Translations under genes and position numbers: made by a program
The notes under the pieces: generated by a model
What the model was told of the DNA's origin: nothing
Database searches by the model: none
The model's input: only the letters and a program-made list of their open reading frames with translations
Shown: positions 12,601 to 24,414 of the stretch, piece by piece
How positions within the stretch are numbered: position 1 is the stretch's first letter
Layout of the letters: every line of letters starts with the position of its first letter
NCBI RefSeq assembly: GCF_020283565.1
Contig: NC_060064.1
Span: forward strand, 2,750,001-2,814,000
Direction: 5' to 3'
Length of the DNA stretch: 64,000 bases
From: Trifolium pratense
Taxonomy: Eukaryota; Streptophyta; Magnoliopsida; Fabales; Fabaceae

Positions 12601-13751
12601 CAGGGACGGATGGACTAAGGGGCTTGGTGTGGCTAAAGCCACACCAGATTTTTTGATAATTTTTTTTTATAAATATGTATATAGATATATATTGTGTTAA
12701 ATATTGTCTTCGGATACTAGTTAATTACTATTAATAAGGAAATTTTATCTTGTATTTTGTGTGTTTAATACTTTAAAAATAAACTACTACAAAGTAATCT
12801 TTGATTTCCTCTTTTAATATGTTTAACAAGTGCTCCCGAGTACTGTTTAGCACGACTCGTAAATGAGTTTCATATTGGGCCATTAACTAATTAACGTTAC
12901 AAATCGTCCCTTAACTAATTAAAGTTACAAATTGGTCGCTTAACTTTATTTATTTTTGGCATATTGATCATTTCCTTTAATTTTACTGAAAAAAAACGTT
13001 AACTTTATCTTTGGTCTAAGAAAGATGTCTGAACTTGTAATCATATTTCTTAACACGCCTACAAATATTACTCATAAATAAATCATTTATGCGTACATAT
13101 AACGAATAACATAAAACAAAGTTAACTTTTTTTGAGAAAAACTAACGAAAATTATCAACATGGAATAATGCTAGCAACACACTCTTTAATAAACACACTC
13201 CAACACACTCTCTTTTATTGGTTGAAATTCACATGGGTCCCACAAAAAAATGTAGACCCATATAACTTTTATGGGACCCATATAAATTTTAACCAATAGA
13301 AGAGAGTGTGTTAGAGTGTGTTTATTAAAGAGTGTGTTGCTAGCACTCCTCTATCAACATGACAAACAAAATTAAAGTTAAGGGGCCAATTTGTAACATT
13401 AAGAGACCAATATGAAACCAATAAATAAGTTAAAAGACCAAATGTCCAATTTATCCAAAAAAAAAAAAAGAATTGTTTTCAATTGAAGTAGTGAACACAA
13501 AACACATATGTTTCTCTCCCTTTTCATCAATCAACTTCATCACCCACCCTCCCCATAGCCACCACTCACCAAGTTTGAGTCCCTCATTGTCATTTGGAGC
13601 TTTAGATGTGCACAATTATTGAGAATAGTTGAGCTTTATCCAAGTGATTTTGTATATGAGCCAAAAATGGTGGTGCGACATCAACTTTAAAATTATATTA
13701 CAAGTGTTTAATTTTAGCCACACCATTTTTTTATGTCTGGATCCGTCCCTG
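12601..13751. mobile_element. Non-autonomous hAT element with 8-bp TSD
   Basis: The ends are 11-bp perfect inverted repeats (CAGGGACGGAT and ATCCGTCCCTG). Both flanks carry the identical 8-mer TTTAGAGG (12593-12600 and 13752-13759). An 8-bp target duplication plus CAGGG ends identifies the hAT superfamily. A subterminal palindrome, TGTGGCTAAAGCCACA, sits just inside the left end, and half of it recurs at the right end. No transposase coding is visible in 1151 bp. It contains a second inverted-repeat element (13170-13344). Confidence 0.9.
13170..13344. mobile_element. Foldback MITE nested in the hAT element
   Basis: The left arm GCTAGCAACACACTCTTTAA is matched by its reverse complement at the right end. 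The arms extend about 70 bases each with few mismatches around a short centre. It lies wholly inside the 12601-13751 hAT element, so it is younger than that insertion or moved with it. Confidence 0.8.
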
Positions 13752-14027
13752 TTTAGAGGTCAAGCTTTTTAACTTACATTTGAGTAATAAAAAAAAAAGG
13801 TGTGTAATTATCAATTACAAATTGAAATTTTCACCAATTTTAAGAGGGGAAAAGTTGACCACCTGCCTGCATATTAATGATATATATTATTGTATGATCA
13901 AAGACTATGTAACTCCTATAATCTTTTACACGCTCTCAAATGGAGTATAGGAGTATTTATTTTCCACGCAGAATTGTTGGAACATGATGAAGAATTAGAG
14001 GAAACTTGGTATTGAAGTAAACACATT

Positions 14028-14780
14028 TGTTAGAACCATGTGTAGTGTGAATTGAAAAAAGGCTCTTTGAGTCCCACATTGGAAAAATCACACTACTTGG
14101 TAGTGTTTATATACCACAAGGTGGAAACCCAAGGGTGTGCCCTTGGGGTACCCACTTTTGTAAGAAAGGGAGACCACACACAATGTCGAATATCACACGT
14201 GCGCGCCGCCGTCCGGCCGGCTCGGTTCGGGCTTGGGTGATATATTAATTTTTTAATACTAAGAAAAAGAAATTTTTGAATTTAAATTTCTTTTAGTGTG
14301 TCCCTTAATGCAACTTCAGCTCCTGAAAACTCTCTGATTCCAGCTCCCTACTTGCCTATAAATACCACTTCATTTCTTCAGTTTTTACTCACTTCTTTTT
14401 CTATGCATTCTGAGAAAACTGCTTCTTTCCTTCTCTCATTTTCTTCTTCGAAATTAATTTTTGTTGTTTCAAAATTTGAACGGTTGTTGCCGTAGAATTG
14501 ATATTCGTATATCAATTAGAGTGGTTCGAAAATTTGTACCATATTTGGTGTTATTCTGGCCGATACTACAGTGCAGTAGTTCATCGGTATTTATTTGATA
14601 AACGGCTGTTTTATCCTGGGGACTTCGCGGTTGATATACTACAGTGCACTTCTTCGAGTAGTTCCGCGAAACGTTTTAAAGAAAGCGACCTAGTACGCGA
14701 CTCAGCCAATAATTTGTTTCGTTGCCAATTTTGAAAATTCGTTTTTCTGTTTTTAAAGTCAGTAAACCGTTTTACAACAA
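14028..14780 (+). mobile_element. LTR-like sequence, possible solo copia LTR
   Basis: Starts with TGTTAGAACC and includes GTCCCACATTGG, a GC-rich segment near 14200, CTATAAATA (TATA-like, near 14357) and a U5-like TTTATCCTGGGGACTTCGCGG. It may end at TTTTACAACA (14771-14780). This TG..CA layout with an internal promoter is typical of Ty1/copia LTRs. I see no 5-bp target duplication, no primer-binding site and no gag/pol, so the right end is uncertain. Confidence 0.5.
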
Positions 14781-16392
14781 TAGATTAATTAGTAGAAATT
14801 TCTAGGGAAATTATTGGCGTGTGGAATTTTTTTGCAACGCGGGAGCTTAATTAAGGAGATCGAGTTACACGCGCGGGAATTGAGTTAAGTTGTTCAAGTT
14901 GAGTGAATGTTTGTGTTGCGTCAACCTTGTATAAATATAAATTTAAACAAGTTGATTAATAATTATCAAAGTGGTTGAAAATTGGAAGAGGTAATTGAAA
15001 GTTTCAGAGAATTTAAAATTTTAATAATTTAAATGTTTAAATTTACTCATAGACAAAACTGATTATTGAAATTATAAATATGTATCAAATAGTAATCATT
15101 TTTGCGAATTAACAATACATTTATAAAATTGTAAACTACATAATGGTTCATCTGTTACCGATTCGGTTTAAGGGTCGATCAATCAAAACAAGAGTTTTAA
15201 GCCTTAAAATTTTGAGTAAAAAAATACTTTAAAAAATTTAATTTAGTTTTTTTTTTTTTTTTTTTTTTGACAAAAAAATTAATTTAATTATATAATATTA
15301 CAAAATAATTTTTTTTTAAGGAATAATATTACAAAATATTAATAAGTGTTTAGTTAGCACATTTGACTAAGATGTGGAATGACACGAACCTCAAAATTTT
15401 AAGACCTAAGTTAATATTAGATTTAAATCCCATATCCAATAAATTTTGGCCTCATTATATTCAGGCCCGACCGACCACAATGCATGCGCTGAATATGCAA
15501 CAGTATTGAACCTCAAAATTTTAAAACCCTATAATGATAATAATAATTATTATATATCACAAAATATTAAATATTCAATTTCATAGATTCAAATCTCAAA
15601 CAAAAGTGACATGTGATCTTAATGAATAGAAAAAGAGTTGAGTTACATTAGTGTGTGCTATATGATTTGCCACGATTTTGCTCTAACGCGTATTGGCGAC
15701 AAAAAAACATGATTTCTTAATCTTAAAATTCAGTGTCTAAAAGTGTCAGCATGTTTGATTTGGATACTACTATATCCTATATTTACATCATTTTCTTCTG
15801 CCTTTTATTACTTTTTCCAAATATTCATTCATTATCACTATATGTACATTAGTAGTTATATAACGACGCGTTGTTTATAGTTAGTACTTATCTTGAATTT
15901 GGAATTTTTTTGGATACCTTGTAACACTGTTGTGGTGTACAATACGTACTACTACTATAGTCGTTCATTTTAATTTAATACTAAGTGATATGTGATCCCA
16001 TTAGTGATATGTGAAAAGTTCAAATTCAAAGATACTATTTAAGGTATCTAGAAGTACAATATATATTTTATTGATTATATATATGTACTTTCTGGGTATT
16101 TTTATGGAAAATACTATGCAATAACTTTCTGAGATTATAATTAACGTGTCATATTAATGCACTGCAGTGTGAATATGATGCTTCCTGGCTTCTTCCATCC
16201 GGTTTGTGTACATGTGTGTGGGTTGACATTATAAATATGACTCTACTTACATCAATTCTTAATTAGAACTTAGTTGTGTTGAGGTATCTAATCTATCAAT
16301 ATCATTTTTAGATCTAGCTAGGAAAAGTGAATTAAACACTTTTCTTACAAAATAAAAGGAAAGACAAATTTAATTGTAATATTTTGGATGGT
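14781..16392. other. Intergenic: AT-rich spacer upstream of CBP60 A
   Basis: AT-rich, with a long T run near 15247-15268 and no plausible coding. The last 250 bases before 16393 should contain the CBP60 A promoter; I cannot pick a convincing TATA box. Confidence 0.4.
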
Positions 16393-18803
16393 ATGGTATC
16401 TAACAGAAAATTTCACCAGGAGCACAAAGACACTGGTAAAATTCCTATTCCTAATCATGGGTCTAAATGGAATCATGGTGTTGCAAAACAACCACCAATC
16501 AGGTATATATATACATGTGTTATATATTTTCTATAATACTACTTGTTTTTTGTTGTAAATTTAATCTTCTTTGTTATTGTGCAGTGACCTTAGATATGTG
16601 ATAAACACTCTAAGGGCTAGTGGTAACGGTTCCATCTACTTGGAAAATTTCATTAGAGGAGTGGTAAGAATGCATGAATGAATGTGTCTACAATATTTTT
16701 ATTTTTAATTTGTTTTTTGAGTAAGAATTTAATTGATTCATCATCTCATCTATCTTCCTAAAATAGGTAAGAGATGTGGTGGAAAGCAAAATCCAAGAGC
16801 GCCTACTTTCAAGGTTTGTTTTTCATGTCAAAATTAAATGATCGAATTGTTACCATAATCAATGTAATTAAATGAGTTTAACGAACATACATGTTTGATG
16901 ATATGTCTTGAGACCACCATATTTTCAATGTCACACTATTTATTTATTTAGTGTGACATTGAAAATACTATGTGGTAAAATTAAATATAGTGAATATTAA
17001 GTTTATTCGACAATACAATTGTTTTGTTTTTCAATGTTTGTTTTTTTCTTTGTCAAATTTGATGCAGCAGTGAAAAGTTCAATGAGGCTGGCAAATCTGG
17101 AGCCAGAACCTTAGAGTTACATTTTATTAATAATAAGTTACCTGATACAATTTTTACTCAATCTAATATAATAGCAAAGGGTGAACCACCTCTCCAAGTT
17201 GCTCTATTTGATGTTGGATCTAAGTCAATAGTTAATGATGGTACCTTATCTTCAACAAAGATAGAGATTTGTGCACTTGATGGTGAATTTGGATCTTATG
17301 GTGGCAGTGAAGATTGGACTGAAACTGAATTCAATGATAATATCTTGCGCGAAAGAGATGGTAAAAGGCCATTATTGGTTGGTGACAAGATTATTACTCT
17401 TGAAAAGGGAGTTGCTTCCATCTCTAAAATTATGTTTACTGATAATTCAAAATGGTTAAGAGGCAAAAAGTTCAGGTTAGGGGTTAAAGCTATGCAAAAT
17501 GGAGAAAACATTAAGGAAGGTAGAAGTCAACCTTTTAGGGTCAAAGATAACAGAGGAGAATGTGAGTTTTATTTATTACTAGTGTTTGTTATTGTTTTTC
17601 ATTGTATTAATATGTTTCTAATGACATGTAATTTTGGTGATTTAAGCCTACCAGAAACATTACCCTCCATACTTGAATGATGATGTTTGGCGTTTGGAGA
17701 AAATCGCTAAAGATGGAGAATTCCACAAGCGGCTCTCTAACCATGGAATTCACACTGTTAAGGATCTCTTGAAGTTACTCATAATCAATGAATCTTCATT
17801 ACATAAGGTATTACTCGCGTGAATGAAAAATTCAATAGTTGATACTTGAGAGCACATTCGTGATTTGTTATGTATATTTACCGTTATTTTTCTCATCAAT
17901 GATGATTGAAATTACTTGCTTTGCAATTGCTTTGCTAAGTTAATTAATCGCTTTAGAGAATCAAACATGAATTATTCATACATAAAATGCGTATGTTAAT
18001 TGAATATTTGTATGTTGCAATGTAGATATTTGGCAAGATTCCAAACAAGTCTTGGTTAGCAATTATCGAACATGCCAAGAATTGTATCGTGGATGATTAC
18101 AAGCTTTATAGCTATCTGGCAAATGGGCAACAAATAGCGCTGATATTCAATGCCATCTACAAACTTGTGGGAGTGACAAATGATGCACAAAATTACTATT
18201 TACCAGAGACTGTCACACCCAACCTGCAGGTATACCCTATTCAAAATATGCCGCGAACTAGATTTAAAGGAAAACCTTGCTGTCAATACAATAGTGACCA
18301 GTTTTCTTCTTTCTATGCAGAATATTGTAAAAATTTTGAAGCAGGATGCTTACAAAAATGTGGATAATAATTTGGAACCAATCGATGAAGCTAAATTGAA
18401 CTCTATAAGCCTAGCAGCATGTTTAAAATCAGCAGCACAATCCGACGCTCCAGTTCAAGGTCTACAATATACTGATATCTCTACAGCACAAGGTCAAAGA
18501 GAAACAGGACCATGTGATGCTCAGCCATGTACCTCTACTTCATATGTTAATGAAGGAATGAATAATTGCCAAATCAATGTTGATAATTCAGTGGCAAACA
18601 TCGAAGAAATACTGAATTTCTTAAATAACGTTTCATTCGATTTTTCTGATGGAGCAGAGTGTAGCACCCGTGTTAATTTCGTCAATTCTGTTACGGATAT
18701 ATCAAACAACGGGAAACCAAAAGCAGTATGGCGTAAGATTCGCGCTGTTATCAAATGGGGAATATCAGTGAGAAAGGTTGCAGCTGCAAAGAGGAGTTAT
18801 TAG
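16393..18803 (+). CDS. CBP60-type calmodulin-binding protein, copy A
   Basis: Plant-specific CBP60 family; several members are calmodulin-regulated DNA-binding regulators of salicylic-acid immunity. Exons: 16393-16502, 16585-16663, 16767-16813, 17068-17561, 17647-17807, 18026-18229, 18321-18803, giving 525 aa. The layout matches the family: a short basic N-terminus; the helix with VRDVVESKIQERL (~64-76); the central DNA-binding-type block from LELHFINNKLPDTIFTQ to EGRSQPFRV; then YQKHYPP..LNDDVWRLEKIAKDG; then WLAIIEHAKNCIVDDYKLYSY..FNAIYKLVG. The C-terminus has a basic amphipathic helix (VWRKIRAVIKWGISVRK), the probable calmodulin-binding site. It is the most complete of the three copies here. 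Which Arabidopsis member it matches cannot be decided by eye. Confidence 0.92.
16913..16976. repeat. Hairpin-forming inverted repeat in CBP60 A intron 3
   Basis: A perfect 19-bp stem (16920-16938 with 16949-16967; arm TATTTTCAATGTCACACTA) around a 10-base loop, extended by imperfect pairing to 16913-16976. It lies in the intron 16814-17067. Confidence 0.8.
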
Positions 18804-20711
18804 ACTCAAATTGTTTCATATTATCAATGTTGATGTCAATTTCTAAGTACAATGTGCCTAGTTAATTAGTCCCAAGTCAAGGACATAAGTTCCTTAGATG
18901 TCTTATAATTAGTTGTGTGTTTTGTGAAGCTTACATTGATCAATTTCAACCGCAGTGACGAGACGTGAAAGATCGAGTCCTCCTGTACAATATTATACTA
19001 GTGTTGATGTTGTCTGTAAAATAGTTTTTATACATAATGTCTATCATCATTCAAAGTTTACTATGTTGGTAGTTTGTATTTCATGTAAAATCATTATGTA
19101 ACAAACACAGATTAATGTGATAATACAGTACTTGTAATTTACAAGCTCTATATATATATATATAGTTGGAGTTAGTTATTAGGTTATTAGTTTGTTATTA
19201 GGTCCTTACAAGCTCTATATATATAGCAATTCATGTAATAATTTACTATCTTTTAATCAATAATTCAATATGGATACTATCAAGTTTTCCTTCATATCAA
19301 ACTCTTAAACTTACTTCTCTTATGAATTGAATCTTCATCTCTTTGATCCCATATTTCCTAACAAAGTTTACAAACTAAAATTTTTAAGCAACATCAGATT
19401 ATTATACCAATCTAAAAATGAACAACCTTCAGTACTCCTACCTACCATTCAAATAAACCAACCTCAACTGCAGACTTAATCTAACTAATTAAGTATAAAG
19501 TTGTAATTGGCTACATTACTTTGAAAAGTACTACTCCGTGCCACAATATATGTCACTTTGGGGAAAAAATTTGTACCACAATATATGTCGCTTTATAATA
19601 TTACCAAGAAAACATTTAATGTTATTTTTCCTATTATACCCTTAATTATTTATTACTCTATCTTCTTTTAATTCTTCAATTTATTTTTTCCATACCATAA
19701 ATGAAGGACAATTTTGTAAATCAACCAACAATCTCTCTTCAGTTAATTAAAAGTGTCAAAACGACATATATTGTGGGTCCCGTCCCGTCTAACCCGCAAA
19801 AACAAGGGACGATGACGAAGCAGGACGGGTTGACCCTTTTTGCCATCCCTAATTTTTTTTGGCTTATTTTTAAAATGAGTTTTATAATGTTCATTTTTTA
19901 AAATAAAAAATATTTAAAGTATTTGATCATTTTAAATTAAAATGTACCATATATTTGGTTTTTAAATTAATAAATTAATGATTATTTTTATGAATTAAAA
20001 ATTATTTGTCCTTATAAAAAATATTTGTCGATAATTGTATTTTAAAGAAAATAATTTGAGTCATAGTGACGAGTTTTCCTCGGACACTTGTTTAGCATAC
20101 AAAAAATGAAATCAAACACAAAATTAATGTGGGTAGAAAAAAATTCTTTTATATATAGAGAAAAATGAATAATGATCGGTCAACCAATCACGTTTTCTGT
20201 CACGTGACCTTACTTCACCCCACTTTGTTGATATGACATGGAAGATCGAACCATTGTTGTCGGTGTAAAATTAATTTACGCTGAGTATCCTTTAAACTTA
20301 TCTTATCTATATATTGATTTAAATACTTAAGTACAGATCAATTCGTACAAAGATTTTATCTTCGCTAGTTAACAAGTTGTTTACGCCTACAATGCAATGC
20401 AATCTCAAATGTCAAAGTCAACAGTCCGTACAGTATACGCGGTTTGTTGATAAGTTAGTTGCTTCTATTATCTCTCTTGAAATTTCATATGCTTTTTTCT
20501 TTCTACATAAAAACAAAAACAAAAACAAAAAGAGTTGCTTAATTTGGTTGTTGAAATTTCATGTGCTTTTTCGTTTTATTCTTTTATAAATAAGTAAAGA
20601 TTTGAGCTTGAGTGTAATTGTAAGCTGCAAGTAACAAACAAACAAAGAAACAATTGGAATTTGTTCACTTAGTACTTTTCTAATTTTGAGTGGAAGGAAC
20701 ATTGGAATTTG
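18804..20711. other. Intergenic between CBP60 A and B
   Basis: Contains the 3' flank of copy A, short AT tracts and a Stowaway-like left end near 19535 (TACTCCGTGCCACAATATATG). An inverted partner, GACATATATTGTGG, lies near 19765, suggesting a damaged MITE. From about 20440 the sequence matches the upstream region of copy C, so it belongs to the duplicated unit and is probably promoter. Confidence 0.5.
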
Positions 20712-23277
20712 ATGGCATCGAAGAGGACATCTTATGATGATGATAGTACTAAGAATCTTCATGTTCCTAGTACTAAACGAATCAAACATCATGATGATGG
20801 CAAACCAGAACATCAACAACACCCTTTATTTCCGTATGTGTTTGTTTTACTAGCTAGTAGTAGAATTTTGTTTTTCATCTAATTAATTAATTCATGTAAA
20901 TGTTCCTTTCTTATTTGTTTGACTTGATTTGTTCTGTTTGTGCTTTATTCTGTGTAGCACTCTTACTTTATTTCAAGCTAATTTTATAGTCTAACTAATT
21001 CATGTGATGTTTGTTTCAAAATTAGCAGTGGCTTGACCCTTAATGGGTGGGTCAACCCATCTCCAAGAAGACGTTTAACATTGTGCTTCATGAACAATTT
21101 GCCTCAAAGAAATTACACACAATCTAGAATCAAAGCTGAGGGAAATAAACCACTTCGAGTTGAACTGCGCGATGCTGAAAATCACCACATAGTGAGGGAT
21201 GAGGGTTCATCAATGAAGATCAAAATCTGTGTCTTACATGGTGACTTTAGAAAACAAGATTGGACTGCTGAGGAATTTGATAAGCAAATTGTAATTCCAA
21301 GAGAGGGAAAAGGATCACTGCTGAAAGGAGATACAGTCATTTCACTAAAACATGGAGTTGCTTTCATCAACAACGTGGAGTTTACTGATATATCTAAGGG
21401 AAGAACCAAACAAGTTCGGTTAGGGGCTAAAATAGTCCGATCTAATTCAATTGGATCGGATATTAAGGAAGGTAGAAGCGAACCTTTTAGGGTCTGGCAT
21501 TATCGAGTAAAGGGTAAGTACTAAACCTTTGACTATGCTGGTCTATTTTATTTTTACGAAATGATGATAATTATTAGTTGTTAAAAATGTAAAGCATATA
21601 TCTTGACTTTGATGTTACATTTACATGTGTTTCGACTTTTGATCGTTTCAGCTTACAAGAAACACAATCGTCCATCAATGAACGATGAGGTATCACGTCT
21701 GAGAGGAATAGGTGGTAAACGTCGTGACAAGTTGGCCTTGCATGGAATAGTAAGTGTTAAGGATTTTTTGCAGTTGTACAAAACCAATAAAGCTTCATTA
21801 AGAGAGGTAAAAAAAATTTACTATTGCATGTATAATAATGCTTCTCTAATTTTACTCTTGAAATTTTTTATGTGGTTGTTTGATACTATATAGTATGATT
21901 TTTGGCTTTGGGAAAATAGAAAATAGGCAACATTGCAGAGAAGTCATGGAAGACAATTATTGCACATGTCAAAGAGTGTGATGTAGATGATGATGAGGAG
22001 GAGGAAAGAGTTAAGCAACATGCTTACAAAAATTTGAATGATCCGAAACAAATGCCAATTGATACAACAACAAATGGTTTGGTGGAGACATCAACAGGTT
22101 TACAAACTGCACAATATGGTGGCCAAGATCAAATTCTGGAACAACTTGACTTTGCAATTCCTCCGCAAGGTACTTTATATATACACCTCTAATCTGCAGA
22201 AACACTTTTGGATGCATTTCAAAAGATTGATCTTTAAAAACTGAAAAAGTCTCAAGTAGTCTACGTGACGAGTCTTGTCGAGGAGGGTGCATAACTGTGT
22301 TTCAAAACTACTAATTTTCACTTTCAGTTGCTAATATTTTTCACTAAATGCTTCTGTACGACATCCTCAACGATAGAGTTGTGTTATATGAAGCACAAGT
22401 ACCTTTGTAATTAGACGTGTCCCTGGATCTGATGACACCCGTACGACATGTGTCCTGTCCAGCAATTCCGAAAAAATGCCTAAAAAAAACTCTTTGGTTT
22501 GACACCTTTTAAAATTCCCGATCACATCTCAAACACATATACGAGAGTTAAAGATGTTATAAATTAGATGCTTAAAGACGTTAAATTTGATTACATTATT
22601 TCTAGTTTCTTGGGAGTAAATGGATGAATGATGATGAAAGACTATCATATCTTGGTAGTACATGCACATATATGTATTGATTTGATTCTCAAGTTATAGA
22701 TTTATAAAAATGTTCATATTTTATTTAATTATAATAAATAATTATATGTATCGGTGTTAGTGTCCTATGTTTTTGACATTAATAGTATAAACGTGTCTGT
22801 GTCAGAGTCAATGTGGGTTTTGATTATTATTCTTGTTGCTAATATCCTAGCTAATTCTATCCTTCAGGCCAGTATACTGATCCTACAAGCTTTAACCAAT
22901 CATTTGCATACCAACCAGAAATGTGGCCATCCACCTCAATCTCACAGAGTGACATAGGCTCTGAATTTTATAACCAAATGTTACCAATGGGAGAAATGCC
23001 ACCATATAATTTCTCTGAAGCATATAATTTTGATGGAGCCTCACAAATTACTCAATTTGGAAGCTACTCATTGGAACAAGTAAATGCAAATCCTTTGCCC
23101 TTTGTTTATGTTGATGCAGCAGGACCTAGCAATCATTCCTCTTCCCACAACTTTGCTGTGCATGTATCAAGCAATTTGAAACCGAAAAAAGATTGGCAAA
23201 AGATTCGATCAGCTGTCAAATGGTTCATGCTGTATGTGACTAAGAGGGACGAATTTTGGTTCATATGTACTCCCTGA
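20712..23277 (+). CDS. CBP60-like protein, copy B, lacking exons 2-3
   Basis: Tandem paralogue of copy C. Exons: 20712-20833, 21026-21513, 21652-21806, 21920-22169, 22868-23277, giving 474 aa. The central block is intact (FMNNLPQRNYTQSRIKAEG to EGRSEPFRV), then AYKKHNRPSMNDEVSRLRGI. Two exons found in copy C (76 and 47 nt, with the IRDVVPPMLDRYL helix) are absent. Exon 1 ends in phase 2 (..TTT CC) and joins exon 21026 (C AGT GGC) in frame, so the gene remains open. Like C, it lacks the conserved segment after the calmodulin-like WKTIIAHVKECDVDD region and instead reads DDDEEEERVKQHAYKN. The C-terminal basic helix KKDWQKIRSAVKWFML is kept. It could be a working short form, or a decaying copy not yet hit by a stop. 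Confidence 0.85.
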
Positions 23278-24099
23278 CCCTAGGGAACAAGAACCTCGAC
23301 TTATATTAGTGTCGGATTATTTTATAGTTTAACTAACGTGTAGCTTAAGGCACATGTTAAGAACACAAAAGTAGAATAGTTATATTAAAAAATATAACAA
23401 TTTAACTTTTAAAAAGTTGAATGAACAACTTTTAAAAAAATATTTTTATATTAAGTTGTTTATCCTGTGCCATGAGTCACATGTTAACATTTACCATTAT
23501 TTTATTTTTATACCCAATGAGCAGTTGTACTGTCCGGTGTTTTCCCTTATGCATTTTTCTGATGTTGCTTATATGAAGATTACTAGTGTTGAACCCATGT
23601 TATATGCTGTGTAAAAATTTGTTATACAATTGGATGAAGTTGATTAATTTTGTTGTTGATTTGTAATAGTGACAAGAATGCATGCTCTTTTCAAATATAT
23701 TTGTTGTGTTGTTCAAAAAATAAAATTTGTTTATTTTTTTTAACATTTGCTCAACAAAATGAAAAAAGTACAACTCCAAGGTTTTTGATGTAGTAGTAAA
23801 AAACAGATCCTAAATTCAATAAAATTTTGGGTTTGAGTTCTATTAATGTTTTTTGAAGAGAGATAATGTAAATATACTCTTTGAGCTTTAAACTCTTCCG
23901 TACCTTGGATCGGGAAAAGATATACACTCACAACGACTTGAGTTAAAAAATAACAAACTGTGTGGAAATTTGAATGGTGAAAAAGTGAAAAGAAGAATGG
24001 AGGGAGTATCTACATACTCCCTCCAGATACATCAATAATTCAATGAGTCTAAAAAATTGATTTTTGTTTATAATTAAGAATCAAGAGAGTATATACATA

Positions 24100-24268
24100 C
24101 TTCCCCGTCCTAAATATAAGAGAAAATTTACTTTTTAGATTCATTAAGAATCTAATGTATCTAGCCTATACTATGAACTAAATAAATTAGATTCTCAATG
24201 AAAATACATTAGATTTTTAATGAATCTAAAAAACAAATTTTTTTCCTTATATTTAGGACCAGAAGGAG
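24100..24268. mobile_element. Stowaway-type MITE
   Basis: TA on each side (24098-24099 and 24269-24270). The ends CTTCCCCGTCCTAAATATAAG and CTTATATTTAGGACCAGAAGGAG are inverted repeats, and internal segments around TTTTTAGATTCATTAAGAAT also pair. Size 169 bp. Confidence 0.8.
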
Positions 24269-24414
24269 TATATAATTACAAATAAATGAAAAGTAAATCA
24301 ACAAGTTACATCACTAAATATTTCTGTACAGTAAAATCAAATTTTCAAGAAATTATAACATAAGCCTTGCATCATATAAAAGTTAAATTCCACTTTTAGA
24401 TTCATAAATCTTAA

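Noticed and set aside
14298..14734. Two adjacent open frames (65 and 78 codons) near 14300-14734
   Set aside because: They lie in an LTR-like sequence (TATA, U5-like), have no conserved motif and no codon bias.
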